Shown here one piece after another: positions 8,742-17,263 of a stretch of 64,000 bases of DNA. The notes beneath the pieces are model-generated. The model was not told where the DNA came from. It searched no databases and saw only the letters and a list, made by a program, of their open reading frames with translations. Source of the stretch: Clostridium grantii DSM 8605 (GTDB lineage Bacteria > Bacillota > Clostridia > Clostridiales > Clostridiaceae); NCBI RefSeq assembly GCF_900129965.1, contig NZ_FQXM01000014.1, positions 48,239 to 112,238 on the forward strand, read 5' to 3'. Within the stretch, counting starts at the first letter, position 1, and the number at the start of each line of letters is the position of its first letter. Position numbers and translations under genes: made by a program.

Positions 8742-10007
8742 TTATTTTACCAACACCTCTTTTTTCACAATTTCACCATTTAATAGATAAATAATAGCCT
8801 GCCATTTTTCGATTCCTTCTGTAGATTCAATTGCTTCTTGCAACCAATTATGTTTATAATTAACCATAAAGGGATCGTCATACGCTATATCAATAAGTTC
8901 TTCATTTCTGTAAAACTCCACATAATTTATTTTTTCAGGATATAAACTTGATAATCTTACCCATCTTTTATTTTCAAAAATCATATTTGGTTCTAATCCT
9001 TGTAAATAAAATTCTTCTTCTTTAGGTATCTCTTCTAATTTAATGCCTATTCCCATAGCCATTCTATGAGCAAAAAAATTATCTTCTCCTTTTAAAACGC
9101 TCCAATAAGTTGGTGGCTCTTGCTTTGTCATATTATTGTAATATCCCCAAGACACTCCTGCTTTAAATGAAACTTCAAGTTGACTTATTGCTTGTGAATC
9201 TTCATTACATAAAATTGGTTTTATAGGTTTAATAGCTTTCGCTTTTTTTATAAGATTATAGTATTGTTGTCTTGTTTGTCCATTTCCATGAATTAAAATT
9301 ATATCAGAAGCCTCAGCAATTATTTCACTAAAATATCCCCCTGTTCCACTACATCCAACAGGTATTCCTCCTGATTCTCTTTGTGCTATTTTTATTAAAT
9401 CAACAACCCCTTTTTCAGTGTAAAGCACAGGATGAACTTTGAAATCCCATATATCATGTTCATTAGCAATTTCAATAATTACATTAGTAAATTTTAAATC
9501 TTTTATCCAATTAGAAACTTGTTTAACTGCATTAATAACGGCTTTATCATCTTTTAAATGTCTTGTTTGAGCACCATAAAAGCAACTAACAATAACTATC
9601 ATTCCTAGTTTATCTGCTGCTTTAATTAAGCTTTCCATTCTACTTAGATATGCTTTATCTATACTTGTACCATTTTCTCCATAAGGATTGTTGTTAATAG
9701 AATAGTTATTTATTGTACAACAAGGCCCTCCCCCTTGAAAACCTACTGTAAATGCTCTTAGTCCGTAACTATACCACATAGGAAGAGCTTTAATCAAATC
9801 CTCTGTATTTTTTTCTGGATCAAAAACAGTAGCTCCAAATCTGGCGTATCTTTCTCTATTATTTACATCATCAAAAACACCTTGAATAAATCTAGCATTC
9901 ATAAGTAATCCGTGAGCCTGCGGAAGAGAATCAGGAATTTCGCTATACACTAGTTTGTTATTAATTAAAAACTTGTTTTCTTTAATAGATAAAATTGTTT
10001 CTGACAT
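8742..10007 (-). CDS. Putative glycoside hydrolase, clan GH-A-like TIM barrel
   Basis: Cytoplasmic protein of 421 aa with the look of a (beta/alpha)8 glycosidase. The segment VIIEIANEHDIWD has the Asn-Glu pair typical of the acid/base at the end of strand 4. ILCNEDSQA could carry the nucleophile near strand 7. A short beta-rich tail follows (about 340-421). There is no signal peptide, so it would act on imported or internal sugars. I cannot place it in a GH family. The open frame starts 30 codons earlier, but ATG at 10007 has AGGAGGG seven bases upstream. It leads an operon with the AEC transporter gene. Confidence 0.6.
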   Translation of the reverse strand: MSETILSIKENKFLINNKLVYSEIPDSLPQAHGLLMNARFIQGVFDDVNNRERYARFGATVFDPEKNTEDLIKALPMWYSYGLRAFTVGFQGGGPCCTINNYSINNNPYGENGTSIDKAYLSRMESLIKAADKLGMIVIVSCFYGAQTRHLKDDKAVINAVKQVSNWIKDLKFTNVIIEIANEHDIWDFKVHPVLYTEKGVVDLIKIAQRESGGIPVGCSGTGGYFSEIIAEASDIILIHGNGQTRQQYYNLIKKAKAIKPIKPILCNEDSQAISQLEVSFKAGVSWGYYNNMTKQEPPTYWSVLKGEDNFFAHRMAMGIGIKLEEIPKEEEFYLQGLEPNMIFENKRWVRLSSLYPEKINYVEFYRNEELIDIAYDDPFMVNYKHNWLQEAIESTEGIEKWQAIIYLLNGEIVKKEVLVK

Positions 10008-10187
10008 TTTAAACCCTCCTAGAATATGTTTTATAATTATATCTTCAAATTTCACTTTCGTATATAGGCTATCATACATCCTACCTTTGGTCAACAATAA
10101 AATATTTTTTTTGCTGTATTTGTTTATTCTGTGTATAATATTGTATATATAATATTATATAAATTAAACTTTTAAGGGGATATTACT

Positions 10188-10877
10188 ATGAATGAACTGT
10201 CTAATAATTTTATATACACCGCTTTAGGTGATGATTTAAGTAGCTTATTACCTTCTTTCATATTTTATGGATTTCCTTATCGAATTTGCAGATATTTTAA
10301 ACAAAATAACTTTAAAGTTGAATTTCATAATTTTGCAAAACCCAAATTTACTAGTAACGATTTATTTTTTCAATTAAGGTCAAATTTTGAAATAAGGCAG
10401 CAAATCAAAAAATCCAATGTATTAACCCTAAGTATAGGAGCTAATAATTTATTACTTGGTGTAAATGAAACTTATACTGATATTAACGGAAAATCAGTAA
10501 AAAAAAGCATAGAAAGTTTTAAAGAAGATTGGAATTTTATTTTATATTTTATTCGCAATTGCATAGGTTCTAAAGCAACCATATATATAATGACCATCTA
10601 TAACCCTTTTAATACAAAAGACCCAAATTTCACTGTAGCAGATTATTATATACAATTAGCAAATAGCATTATAAAAGATGAATTTTGGATTAAAACCTAT
10701 GATTACAAGATTGTAGATGTATATGAATCTTTTAAATTTAGTAGTAAAAACAACTTTACATTTTTTGAAACCTATTTAAGAGAACCTTATCCCACTTTTA
10801 CTGGAAATAAAATAATAGCTGAAGAATTTATATCCCAAATCAAATCTCAGATAATTAGCCCTAGTTTCTTTTCATAA
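10188..10877 (+). CDS. SGNH/GDSL-like protein lacking the catalytic triad
   Basis: 229 aa protein with the fold signature of SGNH hydrolases: the first block YTALGDDLSSL (residues 10-20) and the third block LSIGANNLL (81-89). The nucleophile Ser of GDS is replaced by Asp16. The last block, normally D-x-x-H-P, reads R-E-P-Y-P (198-202), so the usual Asp and His also appear lost. The asparagine of block III is kept. It is therefore probably not a standard esterase; binding role or changed chemistry is possible. No signal peptide. ATG follows AAGGGGAT. A terminator follows it. Confidence 0.6.
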   Translation: MNELSNNFIYTALGDDLSSLLPSFIFYGFPYRICRYFKQNNFKVEFHNFAKPKFTSNDLFFQLRSNFEIRQQIKKSNVLTLSIGANNLLLGVNETYTDINGKSVKKSIESFKEDWNFILYFIRNCIGSKATIYIMTIYNPFNTKDPNFTVADYYIQLANSIIKDEFWIKTYDYKIVDVYESFKFSSKNNFTFFETYLREPYPTFTGNKIIAEEFISQIKSQIISPSFFS

Positions 10878-10916
10878 TTTTTTAAAATCAAAATTCTTAG
10901 TACTATTTAAATAATA

Positions 10917-10965
10917 AAAGCTATGAATTTTTTATATATTAATCATAAAAAAATTCATAGCTTTT
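10917..10965. terminator. Bidirectional terminator
   Basis: Long stem of about 20 pairs with one bulge, AAAAGCTATGAA at the left and TTCATAGCTTTTT at the right, between the convergent SGNH gene and a small minus-strand gene. Confidence 0.75.
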
Positions 10966-10993
10966 TAGTTAAAACAATTAAATCAATAGAATT

Positions 10994-11149
10994 TTAAACT
11001 CTATTATTAGACCCACCACTTCTTTGGTTTCTTTTTTCTTTGGACCCAGAAGTAATTTTCTTACCTGGAATTTGTTTTTCTTTTTTATTTTGTTGTCCAT
11101 TTCTTTTCTCTATTAGCTTTTTCATCATTTCTATACTTTTTTCTGACAT
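10994..11149 (-). CDS. Small basic hypothetical protein (51 aa)
   Basis: 51 codons from ATG at 11149, with AAGGGAG seven bases upstream, ending TAA at 10994. The peptide begins MSEKSIEMMKKLIEKRNG, an amphipathic helix, followed by a Lys/Gln/Arg-rich, probably disordered tail ending SGGSNNRV. I do not recognise a family. The good ribosome site, clean reading frame and flanking terminator support a real gene. It lies downstream of, and on the same strand as, a PC4-like gene, separated by 115 bp. Confidence 0.6.
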   Translation of the reverse strand: MSEKSIEMMKKLIEKRNGQQNKKEKQIPGKKITSGSKEKRNQRSGGSNNRV

Positions 11150-11264
11150 AAAATACTCCCTTCAATAAATCAATTTAATTTATATTATTTATAGTACTCA
11201 ATTATATCATGATTGTCATTTTGATGATATAAATAAAATGAATAGTAATAATATTTTTTACTAT

Positions 11265-11504
11265 TTATTCAACTTTCAATTCATCTAAATCAATAGCATT
11301 TAAAATCTCTTTAAGTTTTTTTAACTCTTCTTTATTTAAAGTGATTCCTTTTCCCATTTTCTCATGCTTTTCATCCCACTCTCGAATATCCACTTTTGGC
11401 TTTTTGTTATTCCAAGTCATTACATTAACCTCACGTGTCCAGCCTTTGTTGCTTTCAGATATTGTTCCTAAATTTTCTTTAATATCAAATTTAAAATCTG
11501 CCAT
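11265..11504 (-). CDS. PC4/YdbC-family single-stranded DNA-binding protein
   Basis: 79 aa protein of the bacterial PC4 (YdbC-type) family, homologous to the eukaryotic coactivator p15 domain and binding single-stranded nucleic acid as a dimer. The family signature is GWTREVNVMTWN followed by PKVDIREWD, then GITLNKEELKKLKEIL at the helix. Length matches the family. ATG at 11504 follows AAGGAG. The hairpin repeat copy B lies 53 bp upstream. Confidence 0.85.
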   Translation of the reverse strand: MADFKFDIKENLGTISESNKGWTREVNVMTWNNKKPKVDIREWDEKHEKMGKGITLNKEELKKLKEILNAIDLDELKVE

Positions 11505-11557
11505 TTTATTACTCCTTCTTACATTAATTTATGTTTTCCTTTTATAATTTTTATCAT

Positions 11558-11689
11558 TATAGGTATCCCAGTTCAACTATTAATTTATACGTGTCCAAAA
11601 CTCCTAGAAACATGGAGATTTATAAAACTAGTTGATACGTCTAGTTTTTAGTATAAGTATAAATTAAGTTTCACAGTGGAATCCCTATA
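11558..11689. repeat. Hairpin repeat family, long copy B
   Basis: 132 bp with ends TATAGGTATCCCAGTTCAACT and, at the other end, AAGTTTCACAGTGGAATCCC then TATA. These are the two end blocks of copies A and C in reverse orientation, with a longer interior. Terminal 13 bases are imperfect inverted repeats. It fills much of the 354 bp gap between the PC4-like and TauE/SafE genes; nothing else is recognised in the rest of that gap. Confidence 0.65.
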
Positions 11690-11858
11690 AAATCAAATTT
11701 ATCTTATCACGAATTCCTTTGGGAATCAACGTATCAATTAAACAAATAATTTATTTTGATAAAAAAAACATTTTATACTTAAAAAGCATGTAGGCAATCT
11801 GTTTGCTTACATGCTAAATAAATATTCTACTTCTTGAGATTCACTTTTGTAAATCTAT

Positions 11859-12647
11859 CTATATTACTAAAAATTTAACCATATTGAAAATATTAATTCC
11901 TATAATCACAACCATTAATCCAATAAATAGTTTATCAACCACATTATCTGAAATTTTCTTATTCACATGTCCACCTATCATTCCACCCACAACTCCTGCA
12001 AACACCATAAGCCCCAAAACAATGAAACTTATTTCCGGAATATTTCCTTTTAGCACAGATTGTATAAAACTAGATAATTGAGAAAACATTATAATATATA
12101 ATGAATTTGCAGCTGCTTTTTTCGTTGTCATTGAGAAAAAGAAAAATAGAACAGTAAGATTAATAGGTCCTCCTCCAATTCCTAAGAATGAAGAAATGGT
12201 TCCTAACCCAAATCCTATAATAATAGATATGGCAGCACTTTCGATTTTTTTAGTTTTTATTTTTTTTGCATTCAAACTGTAAAGCAGAGTACCAAAAGTA
12301 ACAAGAATTAATAAGGCAGCTTGTACAGCTCCTAGATGATTTTGGTTTTCAAATAATTGGAGAAGAAAATCAAATATAACTTTTCCAAACAAACCACCTA
12401 TTACTGCACCTATTGCAAGAGGTGTACAAGATTTTAAGTCAACAATACCTTTATTACTTTTTTGATTTCGAAAAACAGAAATAAGTGACATTGATAGAAC
12501 AGTGCACCCCGAAAGAAAACTTACACTAGCAACACTCATTGTCCCTGTAGCATCCAGTACAGGTTTAATAATAACGCCACCACCTATACCACATATGCCC
12601 CCAATAACTGAGGCTAAAAGGCTCACTAAAAAATAAACTAAATACAT
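11859..12647 (-). CDS. TauE/SafE family sulfite/anion exporter
   Basis: Integral membrane protein of 262 aa with about eight hydrophobic helices and the duplicated family motif GGICGIGGGVIIKP (near residues 16-29) and SFLGIGGGPINL (near 157-168). The family exports or imports sulfur-containing or organic anions. It follows the ROK regulator gene by about 100 bp on the same strand and has its own copy of the regulator-gene promoter motif (12704-12732), so it is probably under the same control. ATG at 12647 with AAAGGAG upstream. Confidence 0.87.
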   Translation of the reverse strand: MYLVYFLVSLLASVIGGICGIGGGVIIKPVLDATGTMSVASVSFLSGCTVLSMSLISVFRNQKSNKGIVDLKSCTPLAIGAVIGGLFGKVIFDFLLQLFENQNHLGAVQAALLILVTFGTLLYSLNAKKIKTKKIESAAISIIIGFGLGTISSFLGIGGGPINLTVLFFFFSMTTKKAAANSLYIIMFSQLSSFIQSVLKGNIPEISFIVLGLMVFAGVVGGMIGGHVNKKISDNVVDKLFIGLMVVIIGINIFNMVKFLVI

Positions 12648-12703
12648 AATTTAAACTCCTTTTCTTTGATTAGTATTTTATAACTTTAATATATATAATC
12701 ACC

Positions 12704-12732
12704 TTATGACCATTTTGGTTAAAAGTGTATAA
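12704..12732 (-). promoter_or_regulatory. Candidate ROK-regulator operator upstream of tauE-like gene
   Basis: 29 bp containing the palindrome CCATTTTGG (12710-12718) within TTATGAC...GTGTATAA. The same 29 bp layout, TTATAAC-CATTTTGG-...-GTGTATAA, occurs at 14105-14133 ahead of the ROK gene. Confidence 0.5.
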
Positions 12733-12744
12733 CAGTATCCTATT

Positions 12745-13947
12745 TTATGTACTTAAAAAATCATTAATCACCATAACAGCTGCACCTATAGATATTGCAT
12801 CTTCTCCAAAACTTCCTTCTTTATTAAAAAAAACTTGGCTATTTCCTCTAAGAAAATTTTTACTATTAGCAACCTTTACACAAGTATCATAAAACAAAGA
12901 AGAACTCTTAATTAATGGGCCACTTAAAATAATTATATTTGGATTAAGCAAATTGATATAATTCACAAGTCCCGCTCCCATAATACTTGCTGCTCCAATT
13001 ATGATTTCTTTTGAAAGAGAATCTTTTTCTTCCGCAGCTTTTGTAATATCTTTATAATTTATTTCATGCAAGGCTTTATGAATTTTAGTTATTCTTCCTT
13101 TCTTTACTTCAGCTGTGAACTTTCTAGTTACTGCTTTAATAGAGGAATAACACTCTATACATCCATAATTTCCACAACTACACAAATCCCCATCCACATC
13201 AATAACCATATGGCCAAATGCATCCTCTCCATCATTTATGGATCTTATAATAACACCTGAAGTTATTGTTCCAGTTCTTATACCAATACCGCAGTTAAAA
13301 TAAGCAATATTATTCATTCCCTTGCCTACACCTAAAATATATTCAGCAAGAACAGCCGTATTTGAGCCATTATCAATGAAAACTGGAAAATCAAAGTTTT
13401 CTTCAAACATACTTTTTATTGGAACATTAAGCCAACCTATTGATTCAAAATTAACTGGATTTTTTATTATGCCTTTTTCTCGATCTATTGGCCCAACAGT
13501 GCCTATTCCAAGCCCTAAGATTTTATTATGTGGTATATCAAAGTCATTTAAAGTTTTTGAAATTACTTCTGTAAGCTTTTGAATAGTAATTTCAGGGGAA
13601 GTACTTTCATCCATAATAAATCTTTCTTTACAAATAATATTCATTTTCATGTTAACTAAAATTATTTGTGTATATGTTCTTGATATATCTATACCAAATA
13701 TATAAAAAGAATCTTCTTTAATACCATATAACGTTGGTTTTCTTCCTCCTGAAGATTCTCCTACGCCAATTTGTTCTATTAAATCAAACTCTTCTAAAGG
13801 CTCCAAAAACCTATTTAATGTTGTTAATTTCATTTTTGTTATCTTAAGAATTTCATTTTTTGTTGTAGCTCCACTTTTAATAATAATATCTAAAATTCTT
13901 TTGCTATCAGCATTTAATTTATTAAAATTCATTCTCAAATCCTTCAT
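12745..13947 (-). CDS. ROK family transcriptional regulator
   Basis: 400 aa protein: N-terminal winged helix (residues 10-65), then a ROK sugar-kinase-like fold with the phosphate loop FGIDISRT (near 84) and the zinc motif CSCGNYGCIECYSS (near 257-270). This is the NagC/XylR type, repressors that respond to a sugar or sugar phosphate. It neighbours a TauE/SafE exporter, both with the same CCAAAATGG-containing promoter motif, which suggests autoregulation and joint control. ATG at 13947 follows AAGGAG by six bases. Effector unknown. Confidence 0.88.
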   Translation of the reverse strand: MKDLRMNFNKLNADSKRILDIIIKSGATTKNEILKITKMKLTTLNRFLEPLEEFDLIEQIGVGESSGGRKPTLYGIKEDSFYIFGIDISRTYTQIILVNMKMNIICKERFIMDESTSPEITIQKLTEVISKTLNDFDIPHNKILGLGIGTVGPIDREKGIIKNPVNFESIGWLNVPIKSMFEENFDFPVFIDNGSNTAVLAEYILGVGKGMNNIAYFNCGIGIRTGTITSGVIIRSINDGEDAFGHMVIDVDGDLCSCGNYGCIECYSSIKAVTRKFTAEVKKGRITKIHKALHEINYKDITKAAEEKDSLSKEIIIGAASIMGAGLVNYINLLNPNIIILSGPLIKSSSLFYDTCVKVANSKNFLRGNSQVFFNKEGSFGEDAISIGAAVMVINDFLST

Positions 13948-13964
13948 AATAAACTCCTTTTATC

Positions 13965-14078
13965 TAGGGATCCCACTATGAAACTTAATTAATAGTTGAA
14001 CTGGGATACCTATAGATATTCCATTGTGAAACTTACTTTATACTTGTTTAAAGTAATAGTTGAGCCAGGATACCTATA
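13965..14078. repeat. Hairpin repeat family, tandem copies C1 and C2
   Basis: Two copies head to tail sharing a TATAG junction: C1 13965-14014 with GGGATCCCACTATGAAACTT then TTGAACTGGGATACCTATA, and C2 14013-14078 with the same end blocks. Each can fold on itself. They lie in the probable 5' leader of the ROK gene. Confidence 0.7.
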
Positions 14079-14093
14079 AATCATCTTCAATTA

Positions 14094-14133
14094 ATTATAT
14101 ATGATTATAACCATTTTGGCAATAAGTGTATAA
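14094..14133 (-). promoter_or_regulatory. ROK gene promoter with candidate operator
   Basis: Minus strand: -35 TTGCCA (14117-14122), 17 bp, -10 TATAAT (14094-14099). The palindrome CCATTTTGG (14111-14119) overlaps the -35, as a repressor site would. Compare 12704-12732. Confidence 0.6.
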
Positions 14134-14153
14134 ATTTAGCGATTAAATTCAAC

Positions 14154-15728
14154 TTAGTGTTTCTTTTTTCTTCTTTCCCGTCTTTTTCTTTTTATCCTTC
14201 TTGATCTAAGAGTGTTATTTTTCACTTTTCTTTTTCTAAATAAATTAATAAATATTGTAGCTTTATTTAATTTGATCTCTTTATAAAAATTTAAATTATC
14301 TGCTATAAAAACAAATATACCTTGCTCTTTTTTTATATACAATGGTTGCAAAGCAAAAGTGTTATAACTAATTTTTTTCATAAACTTAAAAAGTATAATT
14401 GCTCCAATACAAAATGCACTAAATGTTCCTACTACAAAACCATAGCCATAATAACTTATTCCTTTATCTTTAAAAAACCATGTAAAAGCTGTATTAAATA
14501 CAAAAAAGGAGACAGAAACCAAAAGAGCTCTTTTTCTAATTTCAAAGTACAAAAGCACAAGAATTATTAAAAGAATAAAAATATTAAAAAGCGCTCCTAT
14601 TGAAGTTACTCTAAAAATATTTCTAATTAAAGAATTAACATTTAAAAATTTAAAAATATATTTTGAAAGCAAAATTATTGTTAAGCTTATCAATCCTTGT
14701 ACTTCAAATGTATAGATAAGTTGATTAAATAACACATCTTTCATTTTATTCTCAGCTAGCTTTATTTCCTTAAAAGTTCCTTTTTTATTTGCTAATCCGA
14801 AATAATTCTTATAGTAGCTATAAAAATCTGTTTCTACAGACACCAAAAACAAAACCATGGTAGGTATAATTGTAAGATAAGCCAAAAAAACAGCATTATC
14901 ATATAAGGGTGAAAAATGGTATGTTTCAAAGGTTTCTATACCAAATTCACTAAACCACATGATGATGTTATCTGCCCATAAACCAAGAGTGTAAAATAAT
15001 CCAATAAAAAACAAACTACTGTATTTGCTTAAATATCTTATAAAATCGTATTCCATTTCGTTACCAAAATAAAAAGTAGATAAAAAATTGTACATCAATA
15101 TAACAAAAGTTAAACTAATACCCATAAGATATGAAAAAAGTAAATTAGCTGACATTATAATCGTTGTAAATTCTAAGGGTTTTTTTAGTAAATAAAAAGC
15201 TAAAGCAAAGGTTAAAAGACCTCCACTTATATAAGCTTTTGCTATTAACTCGTAATTCTTTACAGCGCTTAAATAAACCATCAATATCCATATCATAGAT
15301 ATAATCACAAATGTGTATATAGCCATAAACTTATAGGAGTTAGGTAAGGGCTTGCCCCAGTAAAATGCTACTGCAATTAATAAACTTAAGAAAAATATTA
15401 TCTTATTTAATCCAATAAAGGATGGACGGATATACTTATATTCTTTAACATATAATTTATCGGATATATATCTGGTAATAATAAATTGCCAAGGAGCAGT
15501 TAATATTTGAGAAAACACAAAACTGTATACAATTGTTCCAGAAAACAAATCTTTTTCTTGTCCTGATACTCCTTGAATTTCCATAATAAAAAAAAGTAAG
15601 TTTACTGTTATAACACTTGAAAGCCATGGTCCTGCTGATACTAAGGCTGAGTATAAATAGGCTTTACTTCTATTTGTAAAAGATTCCTCTTTAAATATTT
15701 TTTTCAATTCAAAACCTATCCCAGCCAT
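14154..15728 (-). CDS. pelG: PelG-like exopolysaccharide flippase
   Basis: Predicted inner-membrane transporter of the Pel system, 524 aa with about twelve hydrophobic helices of the MOP/Wzx type. The N-terminus MAGIGFELKKIF and ALVSAGPWLSSVI are characteristic of PelG. It is the last gene of a nine-kilobase operon, 17 bp after pelF. It is longer than Pseudomonas PelG (about 456 aa); the extra part is mainly a C-terminal tail that is almost all Arg and Lys over the last 25 residues (ending RERRKKKH), cytosolic if the topology is standard. The tail might bind an acidic partner, nucleotide or lipid; this is inference. Confidence 0.88.
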   Translation of the reverse strand: MAGIGFELKKIFKEESFTNRSKAYLYSALVSAGPWLSSVITVNLLFFIMEIQGVSGQEKDLFSGTIVYSFVFSQILTAPWQFIITRYISDKLYVKEYKYIRPSFIGLNKIIFFLSLLIAVAFYWGKPLPNSYKFMAIYTFVIISMIWILMVYLSAVKNYELIAKAYISGGLLTFALAFYLLKKPLEFTTIIMSANLLFSYLMGISLTFVILMYNFLSTFYFGNEMEYDFIRYLSKYSSLFFIGLFYTLGLWADNIIMWFSEFGIETFETYHFSPLYDNAVFLAYLTIIPTMVLFLVSVETDFYSYYKNYFGLANKKGTFKEIKLAENKMKDVLFNQLIYTFEVQGLISLTIILLSKYIFKFLNVNSLIRNIFRVTSIGALFNIFILLIILVLLYFEIRKRALLVSVSFFVFNTAFTWFFKDKGISYYGYGFVVGTFSAFCIGAIILFKFMKKISYNTFALQPLYIKKEQGIFVFIADNLNFYKEIKLNKATIFINLFRKRKVKNNTLRSRRIKRKRRERRKKKH

Positions 15729-15745
15729 TTAAATATCTTCCTTTC

Positions 15746-17263
15746 TTATTTAGTGTAAATTCCTGTTTTACCCAGTGCTTTTCTTTGGTATGTTTTTTTA
15801 CTAGTTCTATTCACCCTTTTATCTGTTCTACTTTTACTTCTGCTCCATGAATAATCCACATATAAAATATCATAAAAATTTTTAAAACTATCAATAATAA
15901 TCTTTTTATTATAAGCTCTTTTCGCCCTTTTTATACCGTTTAAACCCATACCTTCTCTTAGTTGTGGATCTTTTAACAATTTAATAATGGCTGTAGCTGT
16001 TTCATTAGGTGATGCTAATTTTGTTATTATTCCACAAGCTTCTTCAAATTGATTTTTTTCTAACATTTCACTACAACTTCCTACGTTAGTTGCAACCACA
16101 GGAGTTCTAGCGGCCATGGCCTCCAGTATTACCAAGGGTTGTCCCTCTGATATTGATGTAAGAACAATAACATCAATTATTTTTAAGTACTCACTAACGT
16201 CCACTCTTCCTGTAAATATTATGTTTTCCGTTAACTGCAATGATTTTACTAATCTATTGCATTGCTGGTAATATTCAGGATCTTCATCTGTTGGTCCTAT
16301 AATATATAATTTAGCTTCTTTAATATTGTTACATACAATTTTAAATGCTTTTATTAAAGTCATCACATCTTTAATAGGAACGACTCTTAAAATTGCACCT
16401 ACATTATATCCTTCATGTTCTTTTTTTGATTTCTGAAATTTAGATATATCAACTCCATTTGAAACAATTCTTGTTTTCTCAGATGAAGCGCCTAATTTTA
16501 TTTGCATATCCCTGCTTCTATAATATAAAGAAGTTATAATCTCTGCTTCCTTATAAGCAGCAATGGATATAGCATAAAAAAAGTCAATCCAGAATTTTTT
16601 ATATATTCCTGTAACCCATTTAGCTTTTAATATTTCTTCTTCTCTTTCCCTACAATATATGCCATGCTCACTTAGCAAAAATGGTTTACCCGTTCTTGAG
16701 GCAAATGATGTAGCAACTATACCTGCATATCCAGTAGAAACAGAGTGGTAAATATCCGCTTTTATAGGCTCTTGTTGAAGTAAATATATAAAAGGAACAA
16801 GCATACTCCTCATTGTCCAAAAATAATTATTAAAACTCTCTGAGTCAAAATCTTTATTATAGTTTTTTAAAGCTAGTTTCCAAAATTCAAAGCTTTGAAG
16901 AAAATCTATTGCACTTCCAACTTTTCTACCTTTTGTGAATATTCTAAGCAAACGACTCCAATTAATATTTTCATTCATTTGAAGTAAATCATAAATATCA
17001 TCTTTTTCTTGAGATGAAAGCTTACAGTTCTTTTTAAACATTCTATGTTTTATATAAGTATAATCATCTAAAAAGATTGTTTTAACCTCTATTACATTTC
17101 TTGGTATATCATATCTATATTTTATTTTTTCCTCTTTTGAAGGCATTATGCAAAATATTTTAAATTTTATATTAGGCATAGAGGTAATTAATTGATGCAC
17201 CCAACTAGAGACCCCTCCTGTGATATAAGGGTATGATCCTTCAGTAAAAAGACATACTATCAT
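15746..17263 (-). CDS. pelF: PelF-like GT4 glycosyltransferase
   Basis: Cytoplasmic glycosyltransferase of 505 aa, family GT4, which in Pel systems polymerises the polysaccharide from UDP-sugars. The PelF start MIVCLFTEGSYPYITGGVSS is present, and the retaining GT-B motif E-x7-E appears as EGQPLVILE. Start ATG at 17263 overlaps the preceding stop in ATGA and has GGAG six bases upstream, better than the in-frame start 8 codons earlier. The last 35 residues are strongly basic. The position PelE-PelF-PelG is the conserved order. Confidence 0.9.
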   Translation of the reverse strand: MIVCLFTEGSYPYITGGVSSWVHQLITSMPNIKFKIFCIMPSKEEKIKYRYDIPRNVIEVKTIFLDDYTYIKHRMFKKNCKLSSQEKDDIYDLLQMNENINWSRLLRIFTKGRKVGSAIDFLQSFEFWKLALKNYNKDFDSESFNNYFWTMRSMLVPFIYLLQQEPIKADIYHSVSTGYAGIVATSFASRTGKPFLLSEHGIYCREREEEILKAKWVTGIYKKFWIDFFYAISIAAYKEAEIITSLYYRSRDMQIKLGASSEKTRIVSNGVDISKFQKSKKEHEGYNVGAILRVVPIKDVMTLIKAFKIVCNNIKEAKLYIIGPTDEDPEYYQQCNRLVKSLQLTENIIFTGRVDVSEYLKIIDVIVLTSISEGQPLVILEAMAARTPVVATNVGSCSEMLEKNQFEEACGIITKLASPNETATAIIKLLKDPQLREGMGLNGIKRAKRAYNKKIIIDSFKNFYDILYVDYSWSRSKSRTDKRVNRTSKKTYQRKALGKTGIYTK

